From: Bog-473 sp963770645
GTDB taxonomy: Bacteria > Actinomycetota > Acidimicrobiia > Acidimicrobiales > RAAP-2
Reading direction: 5' to 3'
Assembly: GCA_963770645.1 (NCBI GenBank)
Contig: CAVYQL010000003.1
Coordinates: 806,001-870,000, forward strand
DNA: 64,000 nt
Shown here one piece after another: positions 44,101 through 52,606 of the stretch. Numbering within the stretch: the stretch's first letter is position 1; each line of letters begins with the position of its first letter. The position numbers and the translations under genes are program-made. Under the pieces are notes generated by a model. The model searched no databases and was not told the DNA's origin. It saw nothing but the letters and a program-made list of their open reading frames with translations.

Positions 44101-44948
44101 GTCGTGGCCGTGGTCGAACTGGTCCCGCTGACGGCTCCCACCCCGCCGCCGCCGCCGCCGCCGCCCGACTGATTGTCTTTGTCAGATCCGCCGCCGCCGC
44201 CGCCGAAACCCTGGCCGTTGGCCGATCCACCCGGAGCGGTGGCGTTGGTCTCAGACGACGACGTCGCGCCAGTCGAGGCCCCGGCGTTCCCGGTGCCGCC
44301 GCTTCCGCCATTACCCGTGCAAGAAGTACCACCGCCGCCACCGCCGCCGCCCGACACGCCGAGCAGCGTGGCGCAGGGCGAGCCGGCGCTCCCGTAGACG
44401 CACACGGCGGAGGCACCGCCGCCGCCGCCGCCGCCGGAGGACTCGCCCTCGGTGGAGGAGAACATGCCGCCGTTCGCGCCGTTGGCGTAGCCGGTGCCCC
44501 CGGTGCCTCCGGTGCCGGTCGAACCGCTGCTGTGCGCCGTCCCGCCGCCGCCGCCGCATCCGATGAAGGTGGCGATGCTCTGGCCGGCGCCCACGGTGTA
44601 GGTGCCGGCCACCCCGCCACCGGAACCCCCGACGGCCGTGTTGGACGTGTTGCCCACGGCCACCGGAGTCCCTGCGCCGCCGCCGCCACCACCGCCGTAG
44701 AGCGTGATCGAGGCCGAGCCTCCTCCGGTCTGGGATCCCATGGTCGTGTAGTACCAGGTGCCACAGGACAGCGACGAGACCGCTGTGCCGCCGGTGGTGA
44801 ACCACTGCGGGGTGGCCGAGAACGCGCCGGCGTCGGTCGCGGTCGCTGCCGCAGCCAACGTGAGCGCGCCTCCCATCAGTACGGCTGCGAGTATCGCCTT
44901 CGTGACTCGGGCCACGTGACCTGCCCCCGGTCGCAAACCGCCCATCAC
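41172..44948 (-). CDS. Giant secreted protein: Gly-rich domain, FN3, seven Ig-like repeats
   Basis: A 1258-residue exported protein. A signal segment (VTKAILAAVLMGGALTLAAA) leads into ATPQWFTTGGT. A glycine-rich domain spans about 80-420, with (G)n runs coded by GGN blocks. A fibronectin-III-like unit follows (ARPGAPSGVTGTGSSGQITASWTAPAD), then seven tandem Ig-like/He_PIG repeats of about 85 residues (SITSG..TTF.. ETGNLPSGV.F.DNGDGT.TLSGTPA) and a final different He_PIG unit (EGTPYSVQLTASGGVTPYKWKSTG). No sortase or anchor motif is seen. It is likely a cell-surface or matrix protein. Its paralogue is the next gene upstream. Confidence 0.88.
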   Translation of the reverse strand: MMGGLRPGAGHVARVTKAILAAVLMGGALTLAAAATATDAGAFSATPQWFTTGGTAVSSLSCGTWYYTTMGSQTGGGSASITLYGGGGGGGAGTPVAVGNTSNTAVGGSGGGVAGTYTVGAGQSIATFIGCGGGGGTAHSSGSTGTGGTGGTGYANGANGGMFSSTEGESSGGGGGGGASAVCVYGSAGSPCATLLGVSGGGGGGGGTSCTGNGGSGGTGNAGASTGATSSSETNATAPGGSANGQGFGGGGGGSDKDNQSGGGGGGGGVGAVSGTSSTTATTGGGGAANSTGGTGGAKLSGGTGPAGTNGSNPASGVGAGAGGVGGTNATGDEDNGGGGGGGGYTGGGGGAGDYCLVLPALGSGGGGAGSSWASTASLTSFVNGSNPSFPVGTATTSTACGRSVAQGTSGGSNGAGGTNDTTTSGATGTGYTGCPGGIALTWSARPGAPSGVTGTGSSGQITASWTAPADPGTSSITGYTVTATPVPSGTPVSQTFNSTATTETLTGLTNGDTYDVSVAAISSVGTGPAANASNNPIALGSAPAITSADDTTFTVGTDGSFTVTTTGTPAPAMSETGNLPSGVNFVDNGNGTATLSGTPAAGTGGIYSLSFGAANGFSPNATQSFTLTVDQAPSITSGDAATFDENDPGSSAITTTGYPTAALSETGNLPTGVSFQDNGDGTATLSGTPAADTRGSYALTITANNGVSPAASQSFTLTVNAAPAITSASTTTFTENTLGSFTVVSNGQPTAALSETGNLPSGVTFQDNGDGTATLGGIPATGTNGTYSLTITASNGISPDATQTFALIVDAPSAITSGDSTTFTVGTAGSFTVTTTGNPTAALSETGNLPSGVTFADNGDGTGTLSGTPAVGTGGVYSFSITAGNGVGTPDTQSFTLTVNEAAGITSNASTTFTVGTAGSFTVTTSGYPIAALTEYGSLPSGVSFLDNGDGTGTLSGTPAAGTGGSYSFTITANDGVGSPATQSFTLTVDEAPAITSAAAATFVSGVTDNFTVTTSGTPTAAISETGDLPDGVTFTDNGDGMATLSGNPAADSADSYTFTITATNGVAPDANQTFTLTVEIPAGISSPDTASFARYSPSTFTVVTTGNPTPTLTEVGTLPKGVTYSDGTISGTPTKAGSFELSFLAANGIGYQYVQYFTLTVTSFEITTTSPLPAATEGTPYSVQLTASGGVTPYKWKSTGTLPSGLTLTKAGLLSGTVADTVSPGTYQISVKVTDHKTPTKEVQTATLSITVNSSD
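41460..43330 (-). repeat. Tandem coding repeats of Ig-like units (about 255 bp each)
   Basis: Seven successive units share the pattern APAITS...TTF...GSFTVTT.G.P.AALSE.GNLPSGVTF.DNGDGT. Similarity between units is high enough at DNA level to allow recombination among themselves and with 45350-47490. Confidence 0.8.
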
Positions 44949-45065
44949 ACCATCCTCCTCGGTCGTACTGCGTCAAAGTTCATTGCGTCGTTCTCTTCCG
45001 CAGCGGGGCTGCTCGTCGGCCCCGCCTGTGCCATTCGCTGCTGTCTCCGAGCTCTCAGACCGTCG

Positions 45066-48000
45066 CTACGAGGCCGCGGCCTGGATCGTGACGGTGATGG
45101 AGCCGCTCGCCGTCTGCGCCGTCGGCTTGGTGTGGTCCGTCACCGACACGTCGATCGTGTAGGTCCCGGGCGTCACGCTCGAGGGGACGGTCCCTGACAA
45201 CACACCCGCCTTGGACAGCGTGAGTCCGCTCGGCAGCGACCCGACGGCCTTCCATTTGTATGGAGCTTTCCCGCCCACCACGGCAAGCTGCTGGCTGTAC
45301 GGCGTGCCCTCGGTGATGGCCGGGAGTGAGGTCGTCGAGACGGCGAACTTCACGACGGTGAGCGTGAAGATCTGCGTCGCGGCCGGCGAGATGCCGTTCG
45401 TGGCGGTGAAGAGGATCTGGAAGGTCCCCTTCTTCTTGGGCGTCCCCGCCAGCCGTCCGGCCGTGAAAGTGACCCCCTTGGGAAGGTTGCCCCACTCTGT
45501 GATGCTCGGCGCGGGGTAGCCCGCCGCCGTCGGCGTGAAGGTGCCCGGGTCGTCCAAGGAGAACGTCGCCGCATTGGCAGACGTGACGGACGGGGCCTGA
45601 TCGACCGTCAGCGTGAAGGACTGCGTGGCCGCGCTGCCCACGCCGTTGCTCGCCCTGATGGTGATCTGGTAGACCCCACCGGCCGTGGCGGCCGGGGTCC
45701 CGGCCAGGGTGGCGGTGCCGTCACCGTTGTCGGTCAAGGTCACACCGCTCGGGAGCGACCCGGTCTCGGACAGCGCCGGTGCCGGATACCCGCCCGTCGT
45801 GACGGTGAACGTCCCGGCGCTGCCGGTCGTGAACGTCGTGTTGGTACCCGACGTGATGGAGGGCGCCTCGTCCACCGTCAGCGTGAAGGACTGCGTGGCC
45901 GCGGTGCCCACGCCGTTGGTGGCCGTGATGGTGATCGGGTAGGCGCCGCCGCTCCTCGCAGCAGGCGTCCCCGAGAGCGTCCCGGTGCCGTCGCCGTTGT
46001 CGCCGAAGGTCACACCGCTCGGGAGGTTCCCGGTCTCGGACAGCGCCGCGGTCGGGAAGCCGGTCGTCGTCACCGTGAAGCTTCCGTCACTCCCGGCCGT
46101 GAACGTCGTGCTCGCCCCCGAGGTGATCGCCTCGGCCTGGTCCACGGTGAGCGTGAAGGACTGCGTCGCCTGGGTCCCGATGCCGTTGTAGCCCGTGATG
46201 GTGATCGGGTACAGGCCGCCGGTCCCCGCCGCCGGGGTGCCCGAGAGGGCGGCGGTCCCGTCGCCGTCGTCGACGAAGGTCACACCGCTCGGGAGGGACC
46301 CGGTCTCGCTGAGTGCGGGGGCGGGATACCCGCCCGTCGTAACGGTGAAGGTCCCGGCGCTGCCGGTCGTGAAGGTCGTGCTCGCGCCCGAGGTGATGGA
46401 CGGCGGCTCGTCGACCGTCAGCGTGAACGTCTGGTTGGCCTCGGGGGCGACCCCGTTGCTCGCCGTGATCGTGATCGAGTAGACGCCACCGCTGCCCACG
46501 CCGGGCGTCCCAGCCAGCGTGCCGGTGCCGTCGCCGTTGTCCACGAAGGTCACGCCCGAGGGCAGGGTCCCGGTCTCGGAGAGCGCCGCCGTTGGGTTGG
46601 CCGACGACGTCACGGTGAAGCTGCCGGCGTCACCGACCTGGAAGGTGGTGCTCGATCCCGACGTGATGGTCGGGGCGAGGGGACCATTGGTGACCGTCAG
46701 GGTGAACGACTGGGTGGCCGCGCTCCCCACCCCGTTGTTCGCCGTGATCACGATGGGGTAGCTGCCTTGTGTTCCATCCGCCGCGGTGCCAGAGAGGCTG
46801 GCCGTCCCGTTCCCGTTGTCGACGAAGGAAACTCCCGTGGGCAGGTCTCCGTTCTCGGAGATGGCAGAGGTCGGATAGCCCGTGGTGGTCACGCTGAAGC
46901 TGTCCGAGCTGCCGGTGGAGAACGTGGAGGCGTCAGACGATGTGATGGCCGGTGCCTGATCGACGGTCAGCGTGAAGGCCTGGGTGGCCGCAGTCCCCAC
47001 CCCGTTGCCGGCCGTGATCGTGATCGGGTACGTGCCGCCGGTCCCCGCTGCCGGCGTGCCCGACAGGGTGGCCGTGCCGTCGTGGTTGTCGGCGAGGGTC
47101 ACACCCGAAGGCAGGTTGCCGAACTCCGAATACGACGGTGTCGGGAACCCGGTGCTGGTCACCGTGAAGGACCCGGCCGTACCGGTGGTGAAGGTGGTGC
47201 CCGAACCCGACGTGATTGCTGGAGCCTGGTCAACCGTCAGCGTGAACGACTGCGTCGCGTTCGGAAGGTTGCCGTTGGCCGCGGTGATCGAGATCGAGTA
47301 GGTGCCACCGGTCCCCGCGGCCGGCGTGCCCGACAGGGTGCCCGTGCCGTTGCCGTTGTCGACGAAGGTCACGCCCGATGGCAGGTTTCCGCTCTCGGAC
47401 AATGACGGGTTCGGATACCCAGTCGTCGTGACGGTGAAGTTCCCGTCGCTGCCCGTCGTGAATGTCGTGGTGCTCGAAGAGGTGAAGGCGGGCGCAGTCT
47501 GCTGAGGAATGATCTGCGTGGAGGCCAGGGCGACCGGCGGTGTGTACGGGGGTGTACCACTGTCGCCGCTCGTGGGGTAGCCGTCGAAGTCCGCGTTCTG
47601 CGTGCCGATGATCGGGATGGTCACGTTGGTGTCGACCCTGAACTCCGAAAGGGTCTCGCTCTGGGTGGATCCCACCGACCCGGTCGCCGTGAACTCCGCG
47701 CTCACCGTGGGAAGCGTGAAGTTCTGGCCACCCTTGACCTCGTCGGAGGTCGGGAGCTCAACCTCGAGATAGGGATAGGTCGTGTGGTAGTTGCCGGTCA
47801 TCTGCGCGTCACACCCGGTCCCGGTGGTCGTGCAGAACTCCGCCGTGGCCACACCTTCTGTCGTGGCGTCGCCACCGGTGACCTGGACTGACCCCGGCAC
47901 GTAGGTGAACCCGGAGGGAACGGGCACCACCGAGGCGAACCCGTCGGCGTAATTGATGGTGGCGGTCCCGACCTCGGTGGACTCGCTGCTCGGGACGCTC

Positions 48001-48992
48001 GACCCGGTCGGGGCCACGGTCACCGTGAGGGGCGTGTTTTGCTGCTGGGTGGAGGGCGCGACGACCGCAATCTCTGCCGTCTCGTAGACGTCCTGGGAGA
48101 TGCCGTCGACGGTGATGTCCTCGCCGACCTCCTGGTCGGTCGCCGGCGCATAGGTCATGGTCGCCGTCGCGCAATCAGGCGACCCCGCCGAGTACGTGTC
48201 GCCCGGGTCGCAGTACGCGAAGGTCGCATTGAATGCGCTGGTGGCACTGTCTCCCGGCAGGAGGCTCAAGATGCCCTGGTTGGCCGTGGTGATCACCGTG
48301 CCGTCGGCGGCGGGAGGCTGGCTCAGCACGGTGAGGGATGCCGGGTTGACGTTCGACGCACCACCGGAGACCAACGTCAACGTGTCGAAGTTGTCGGGAT
48401 TGTTGAAGATGAGCGTCACGTCCGTGAGCGTCCCGGTCGGATCGGCCGACAGCACGATGTCGTCCCCGCTCACCGAGCTCACGTAGGTGCCGTTGGCGAT
48501 CCCGGGCCCGATCACCGCCGAACCCGCGGTCACGCCCGCATTGGCGAAGCTGTTCGAGCTGCTGACCGTCGTCGACGTGCTCGATCCGCTCGCGTCGTCA
48601 ACGGCAGTGCGCGTGGTGAAGGTCAGCGTTTGGGTGCTTGTGATGGCGGCGGACGTGTCGGCGGAGATCGCGATGGTGGTGGACGTCACGCTGCTGACCG
48701 ACGTGCCAGAGGCAAAGGACGATCCGTTGGCACTCATTCCCGCCTGGACACCGGCCGTGCTCGTGCAGGTCAGCGTCTCGGACTTGCTCGCCGCCGTGCA
48801 GCCGGTGAGGTTGATCACCGGGTCGGTGGAAAATGCGCCAGTGCCGTTCGCGATCGTCGGCGCCGGCTGAGCGAATGCGGGTGACTCGAACGTGATGGCC
48901 GCGGTGGCCAGGACGCCGGCCGTCAGCAACAAGGCTGAGAAGATTCTGAGAATCACAGCTCCGTGGACGCGTGCTGGCGTGGCAGCGCTCAT
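45066..48992 (-). CDS. Giant secreted Ig-like repeat protein, paralogue
   Basis: A 1308-residue protein from ATG 48992, where GAGGG lies upstream. The signal segment is VILRIFSALLLTAGVLATAA, ending near AFAQPA. An N-terminal region of about 500 residues is unlike the paralogue: Thr/Ser/Val-rich beta structure (TISNGTGAFSTDPVINL-like, with long VVAPSTQQQNTPLTVTV stretches). It is followed by eight Ig-like units of about 85 residues (ITSG.STTFTTGS.GTFTVTT.GYPAPALSETGSLPSGVTF) and a terminal He_PIG unit (EGTPYSQQLAVVGGKAPYKWKAVG) very close to that of the neighbour. The two are in line, about 117 bp apart, and arose by duplication with divergence of the N-terminal domain. Confidence 0.87.
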   Translation of the reverse strand: MSAATPARVHGAVILRIFSALLLTAGVLATAAITFESPAFAQPAPTIANGTGAFSTDPVINLTGCTAASKSETLTCTSTAGVQAGMSANGSSFASGTSVSSVTSTTIAISADTSAAITSTQTLTFTTRTAVDDASGSSTSTTVSSSNSFANAGVTAGSAVIGPGIANGTYVSSVSGDDIVLSADPTGTLTDVTLIFNNPDNFDTLTLVSGGASNVNPASLTVLSQPPAADGTVITTANQGILSLLPGDSATSAFNATFAYCDPGDTYSAGSPDCATATMTYAPATDQEVGEDITVDGISQDVYETAEIAVVAPSTQQQNTPLTVTVAPTGSSVPSSESTEVGTATINYADGFASVVPVPSGFTYVPGSVQVTGGDATTEGVATAEFCTTTGTGCDAQMTGNYHTTYPYLEVELPTSDEVKGGQNFTLPTVSAEFTATGSVGSTQSETLSEFRVDTNVTIPIIGTQNADFDGYPTSGDSGTPPYTPPVALASTQIIPQQTAPAFTSSSTTTFTTGSDGNFTVTTTGYPNPSLSESGNLPSGVTFVDNGNGTGTLSGTPAAGTGGTYSISITAANGNLPNATQSFTLTVDQAPAITSGSGTTFTTGTAGSFTVTSTGFPTPSYSEFGNLPSGVTLADNHDGTATLSGTPAAGTGGTYPITITAGNGVGTAATQAFTLTVDQAPAITSSDASTFSTGSSDSFSVTTTGYPTSAISENGDLPTGVSFVDNGNGTASLSGTAADGTQGSYPIVITANNGVGSAATQSFTLTVTNGPLAPTITSGSSTTFQVGDAGSFTVTSSANPTAALSETGTLPSGVTFVDNGDGTGTLAGTPGVGSGGVYSITITASNGVAPEANQTFTLTVDEPPSITSGASTTFTTGSAGTFTVTTGGYPAPALSETGSLPSGVTFVDDGDGTAALSGTPAAGTGGLYPITITGYNGIGTQATQSFTLTVDQAEAITSGASTTFTAGSDGSFTVTTTGFPTAALSETGNLPSGVTFGDNGDGTGTLSGTPAARSGGAYPITITATNGVGTAATQSFTLTVDEAPSITSGTNTTFTTGSAGTFTVTTGGYPAPALSETGSLPSGVTLTDNGDGTATLAGTPAATAGGVYQITIRASNGVGSAATQSFTLTVDQAPSVTSANAATFSLDDPGTFTPTAAGYPAPSITEWGNLPKGVTFTAGRLAGTPKKKGTFQILFTATNGISPAATQIFTLTVVKFAVSTTSLPAITEGTPYSQQLAVVGGKAPYKWKAVGSLPSGLTLSKAGVLSGTVPSSVTPGTYTIDVSVTDHTKPTAQTASGSITVTIQAAAS
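45350..47490 (-). repeat. Tandem coding repeats of Ig-like units (second gene)
   Basis: Eight units with the same consensus as at 41460-43330. Together the two genes carry fifteen near-copies within 6 kb, a substrate for unequal crossing over. Confidence 0.8.
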
Positions 48993-49234
48993 GACTAGAC
49001 CCTCGCTCTCCCCTAGCTCTCGGTTTAGCCCCCTCGCTCCCGACGTCGGCCCCGCACCGCGCGAGTGCTTCACTCGACAACTAGCGTGACGTTTTATTCG
49101 CCGCACGACGAAGTGTCAAGCAGTTGTTCGGAGGCGCGGGTCCGCGCGCCAGGGAAACTTGCCTTTGTCGTGCAACGTGAAAACCGGCCCCGCAGGCACG
49201 GCGTGAGGCGACGCGACGCTGTTGCAATCCGTAT

Positions 49235-51433
49235 TTAAGAGGGAGTGGCGGCGATACCCACGACGTGGCCCGAATAGCCGGGCACGGCGGTCGTGACATC
49301 GCCGAAGTACGGCGCGTCACCGAATGCGAAGGCCTGCCCGCTCCCGTTGACTGCATCGAAGCCCTGGCCGCTGAAGTCCGGGATCAACCCGGTCATCGGG
49401 CTCTTCATGGTGCTGAGCGCGGGCGAGACCCCGGCGACCCCCACCGTGGGCGCGTCGCCGAAGTCGTAGACGGTTCCGTTGGCGCCGAGGATCCAGTAGC
49501 CCCCACCGTCGGGCGTCGGCGCCACGCCGACCAGCGCGGTGGCGGGCGGTGCGCCACCCAGCGAGCCGAAGAATCCGGCGTCACCGAACGCGAAGACGCC
49601 GCCGTCGGACGCGATGAGCCAGTAGCCCCTGCCGTCGTGCGTCGGCACCATCCCGATGACGGGCTTGTTGAGCGCGAGGCTGCCCGTGCTGCCGTAGAAG
49701 CCGGCGTCGCCGTAGGCGAAGATGCCACCGTCGGCGGCCACGAGCCAGTAGCCGCCCCCGTCGGGTGTGACCGCCATCGCGACCATCGCTTTGTTCAATC
49801 GGATGCTGCCGGTGCTCCCGTAAAAGTTGGCGTCGCCGAAGCTGAACACGCCACCGTCGCTGGCGACCTCCCAGTACCCGTTGGCGTCGTGCGTCGCGGC
49901 GATGCCGACGACCGGCGCGTTCAGAGGGATGCCGCCCATGCTGCCGTGGAATTGCGCGTTGCCGAAACTGAACACGCCGCCGTCCGCCGCGTTGATCCAG
50001 TAGCCCCCGACCCCGCCACTCGGCTGCCCGGTCGAACCCGGAAGGGTGCTCAACTGGGCCGGGCCGTAGTAGTGGTTCACGATCTGGGTGTACGTCCAAT
50101 TCCCGTCGCCGTTGTCCTGACCGATGGCGTAGCCCAGCGCACCCCACTGGCCCATGCCGATGCCGTGGCCCCACCCTTGGCCCTCAATGGAGACCGAGGA
50201 TCCGTTGATCGCGGTGATGGAGAACAAGTCGGAGTTGAGCCCGAGGTCCGTATAGAACTCGGTGCCGGGCATCGTGACGCTCCCCGACGTGCCGGCCACG
50301 GTGATGGTGGCGACCCGCCCGTAGGACGCGTCGTAGGGATGGCCGGGGTCGGTCACCAGCTGGCCTGGTCCCGTCGGGAAGTCCGTGAACGTGCCGATCT
50401 GCGGCCACGCCGACTCGATCTGGTTGTAGCCGATCGAGGTCGTCCACTGGTGGTTGGTGTTGCACGCCACGTTGGGGATGCACACTGCGTCGCCGTCGTC
50501 GGGCACCGCGGTGAAGGGCGACCCCTCGTTGGCGCTCGAGGTGTAGCCGCCGGTCGACGAGGAATACTCGGTCGTGGCGATGGATCCGTTGGGCATCACC
50601 ATCACCTGCCCGGCGGTGTCGTCGGCAGCGGCGATGCTCGTCGCCGTCTCGTACTCGGTGCCGCGGTAATACTGGCAGTCCAGGTCACAGGTGTCGGCGT
50701 ACCCGCCGTAGCCACCGAGGTCGGCGAGCACATAGGAACGGACCGCCACCGCCTGGGCCTCGAGCTCCTGGTAGCCCCAGTCCATACCTTGTGGACCTGA
50801 CCCTCCCACGCTCGCCCAGCTCGACGGCGACTCCCCGGGCACGGTGTCGGCGACGTAGGTCTCGAGCGGGAGTGTGTTGACGGTCTGCGCCTCAGAGCCC
50901 GAGTCGTAGACCCCGCTCAGCGTGCCGTGGACGATCGGGCTCCCTCCGGCGACACACAGCTGGAGAAGACCGCCGCTGACCGGCGACGCCGTGGGGGTGG
51001 TCTGATTGGTCAGCACCGGTGTCCACGGGCCGGCGCACCCGGGCCCGGTGTCGACGTTCCACGACCCCCCCGTCGGCTGGAACAGCACGGCGGGCGAGTC
51101 GGGCACGCCCGGCGCCGCCACGCCGCCCAACGATTCGGCGATGACGTCGTTGCCGGCGTTCTCCTGCATGGCAACGCGCACAGCGGTGGAGTCCGCCGGC
51201 AGCGCGCGTGACTCCGACGACGGGATCTGCGGCACCGAGGCCCGGTTGGGGGCACCGAGGTCGGCCGCGGCGGGAGACGTGGGGCCGATCAGGGCGGCGG
51301 GTACTGCCAAGAAAACAGAGACGACGAAGCCCAGAAACAGCGTCGCGCGGCGACCGTGGCGGCGGAGGCTGGTCGGACTCGTGATCGTCAAGCTCATGAT
51401 CGCGGCCGCGCTGGCTGGGGCTCGGTCCGACAC
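49235..51433 (-). CDS. SpoIID/LytB-domain protein with C-terminal GYW-SDGGIF repeats
   Basis: A 732-residue exported protein. Signal segment near 28-55 (ATLFLGFVVSVFLAVPAALIG). The SpoIID domain (about 185-460) has LPLETYVADTVPGE, LEAQAVAVRSYVL near 230 and the hallmark GQGWGHGIGMGQWGALGYA near 422. C-terminally, at 49250-50015 in DNA, there are about five units of roughly 48 residues reading GYW.VASDGGVFSFGDA.F.GS.GS..LN. SpoIID enzymes are lytic transglycosylases acting on denuded glycan strands; outside sporulation they probably remodel wall. The same repeats occur in the gene at 55.9-58.3 kb. Confidence 0.9.
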   Translation of the reverse strand: MSDRAPASAAAIMSLTITSPTSLRRHGRRATLFLGFVVSVFLAVPAALIGPTSPAAADLGAPNRASVPQIPSSESRALPADSTAVRVAMQENAGNDVIAESLGGVAAPGVPDSPAVLFQPTGGSWNVDTGPGCAGPWTPVLTNQTTPTASPVSGGLLQLCVAGGSPIVHGTLSGVYDSGSEAQTVNTLPLETYVADTVPGESPSSWASVGGSGPQGMDWGYQELEAQAVAVRSYVLADLGGYGGYADTCDLDCQYYRGTEYETATSIAAADDTAGQVMVMPNGSIATTEYSSSTGGYTSSANEGSPFTAVPDDGDAVCIPNVACNTNHQWTTSIGYNQIESAWPQIGTFTDFPTGPGQLVTDPGHPYDASYGRVATITVAGTSGSVTMPGTEFYTDLGLNSDLFSITAINGSSVSIEGQGWGHGIGMGQWGALGYAIGQDNGDGNWTYTQIVNHYYGPAQLSTLPGSTGQPSGGVGGYWINAADGGVFSFGNAQFHGSMGGIPLNAPVVGIAATHDANGYWEVASDGGVFSFGDANFYGSTGSIRLNKAMVAMAVTPDGGGYWLVAADGGIFAYGDAGFYGSTGSLALNKPVIGMVPTHDGRGYWLIASDGGVFAFGDAGFFGSLGGAPPATALVGVAPTPDGGGYWILGANGTVYDFGDAPTVGVAGVSPALSTMKSPMTGLIPDFSGQGFDAVNGSGQAFAFGDAPYFGDVTTAVPGYSGHVVGIAATPS

Positions 51434-51522
51434 GATAGCCCCAGAATAGGGGCGCGCCGGGCGTCAATCGGTGCATGGGTGCCGCCTTCGAGTTCCGCAG
51501 CGCGCTTGTACACTGCACGGAC
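51434..51522. promoter_or_regulatory. Divergent promoter region, SpoIID protein / glycosyltransferase
   Basis: A gap of about 90 bp between the minus-strand SpoIID gene start and the plus-strand glycosyltransferase (GTG 51523). It presumably contains both promoters. No convincing -10/-35 pair or operator was seen by eye. Confidence 0.35.
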
Positions 51523-52602
51523 GTGCGGGTCGACCAGGTCATTCCGTCGCTCGCCAGCCGCGACGCCATCGGGGTTCACACGGTGAACCTGCGCGACGGC
51601 CTGCGCGCGGCGGGGTTCGACTCGGACATCTACTACGGCTCGCACACGGCCGATGTCGAGCACGAGGGACGGCCGGTGATCGAGCTCGGGCGTGCCGGGC
51701 GCGACCGCTGGCTGTTGTACCAGGCGTCCATCGGCAGCCCGGTCTACGACATCGTCGCCGCGCGCAACGAGCCCAAGCTCGTCAACTACCACAACATCAC
51801 CCCAGCCGACCTGTTGCGCGACTGGGAGCCCGCCGTCGCCTACGAGGTTGCTCTGGGCCGGACGCAGCTGGCGCGCCTCGCGCCGCAGAGCCGCTTTGCC
51901 GTCGCCGACTCTGCGTTCAACGAGTCCGAGCTCCACGCGCTCGGCTTCGAGGGCACCGCCGTCGTGCCCCTGCTGATCGACATGCAGGCCAAGAGCGACG
52001 AGCCCGATCCCGATCTGGCGGCCACCCTCGCCCGGCGCAAGGCGCGCGAGGGCGGAAGCGACCTGCTCTACGTCGGGAAGATCTCGCCGCACAAGGCACC
52101 GCACGATCTGGTGAAGATGCTCGACGTCCTGCGCCGGACCGACGACCCCGCCGCCCGGCTCCACCTTGTGGGCTCACCGCTCGGGGAGACGTACGAGCCG
52201 GCTTTGCGCACCTTCATCGAGGAGCTCGGACTGAGCGGCGCCGTCAGCCTTGCCGGCTCCGTGAGTGGCGCGGCGCTCGAGGCCTACTACCAAGCGGCTG
52301 ACGTCTTCGTCATGGCCTCGGACCACGAAGGGTTCTGCGTCCCGCTGGCCGAGGCCATGGGCCACGGCGTCCCCATCGTCGCTTACGGGGTCACTGCGGT
52401 ACCTGAGACGGTCGGCGGCGCGGGCCTCGTGCTCGAGGACAAGTCGCCCGTGCCCTTCGCCGCTGCCGTCGGCCGCGTGCTGCGCGACGACGCCCTGCGC
52501 GGCGTCCTGGCGGCGGCGGGCCGCAGGCGTGCCGCGGGCTTCGACCTGGCGGCGTCGACGCAACGCTTCGTCTCACTGGTGCAGGAGGCTGTGGCCTCCT
52601 GA
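51523..52602 (+). CDS. Family 4-type glycosyltransferase
   Basis: A 359-residue GT-B glycosyltransferase. The N-terminal domain begins VRVDQVIPSLASRDAIGVHT (acceptor side) and ends near VVPLLID. The C-terminal nucleotide-sugar domain has DLLYVGKISPHKAPHDLV near 185 and ASDHEGFCVPLAEAMGHGVPIVA near 277 (the E-x7-E region). I chose GTG 51523; the upstream in-frame ATG 51475 adds an unconserved 16 residues. It closely resembles the three glycosyltransferases on the minus strand (HxF.P.LxxxDAxGxHTLxLRDxLR), so it belongs to the same glycan pathway. Confidence 0.9.
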   Translation: MRVDQVIPSLASRDAIGVHTVNLRDGLRAAGFDSDIYYGSHTADVEHEGRPVIELGRAGRDRWLLYQASIGSPVYDIVAARNEPKLVNYHNITPADLLRDWEPAVAYEVALGRTQLARLAPQSRFAVADSAFNESELHALGFEGTAVVPLLIDMQAKSDEPDPDLAATLARRKAREGGSDLLYVGKISPHKAPHDLVKMLDVLRRTDDPAARLHLVGSPLGETYEPALRTFIEELGLSGAVSLAGSVSGAALEAYYQAADVFVMASDHEGFCVPLAEAMGHGVPIVAYGVTAVPETVGGAGLVLEDKSPVPFAAAVGRVLRDDALRGVLAAAGRRRAAGFDLAASTQRFVSLVQEAVAS

Positions 52603-52606
52603 GGGG

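Noticed and set aside
43728..45197. 489-codon plus-strand frame across the poly-glycine domain
   Set aside because: It is an antisense shadow of GGN-rich coding DNA (runs of Ala, Arg and Gly) and has no domain.
48039..48884. 281-codon plus-strand frame antisense to the second giant repeat protein
   Set aside because: Arg/Val/Gly-rich shadow of Thr- and Val-rich coding DNA with no recognisable start signal or family.
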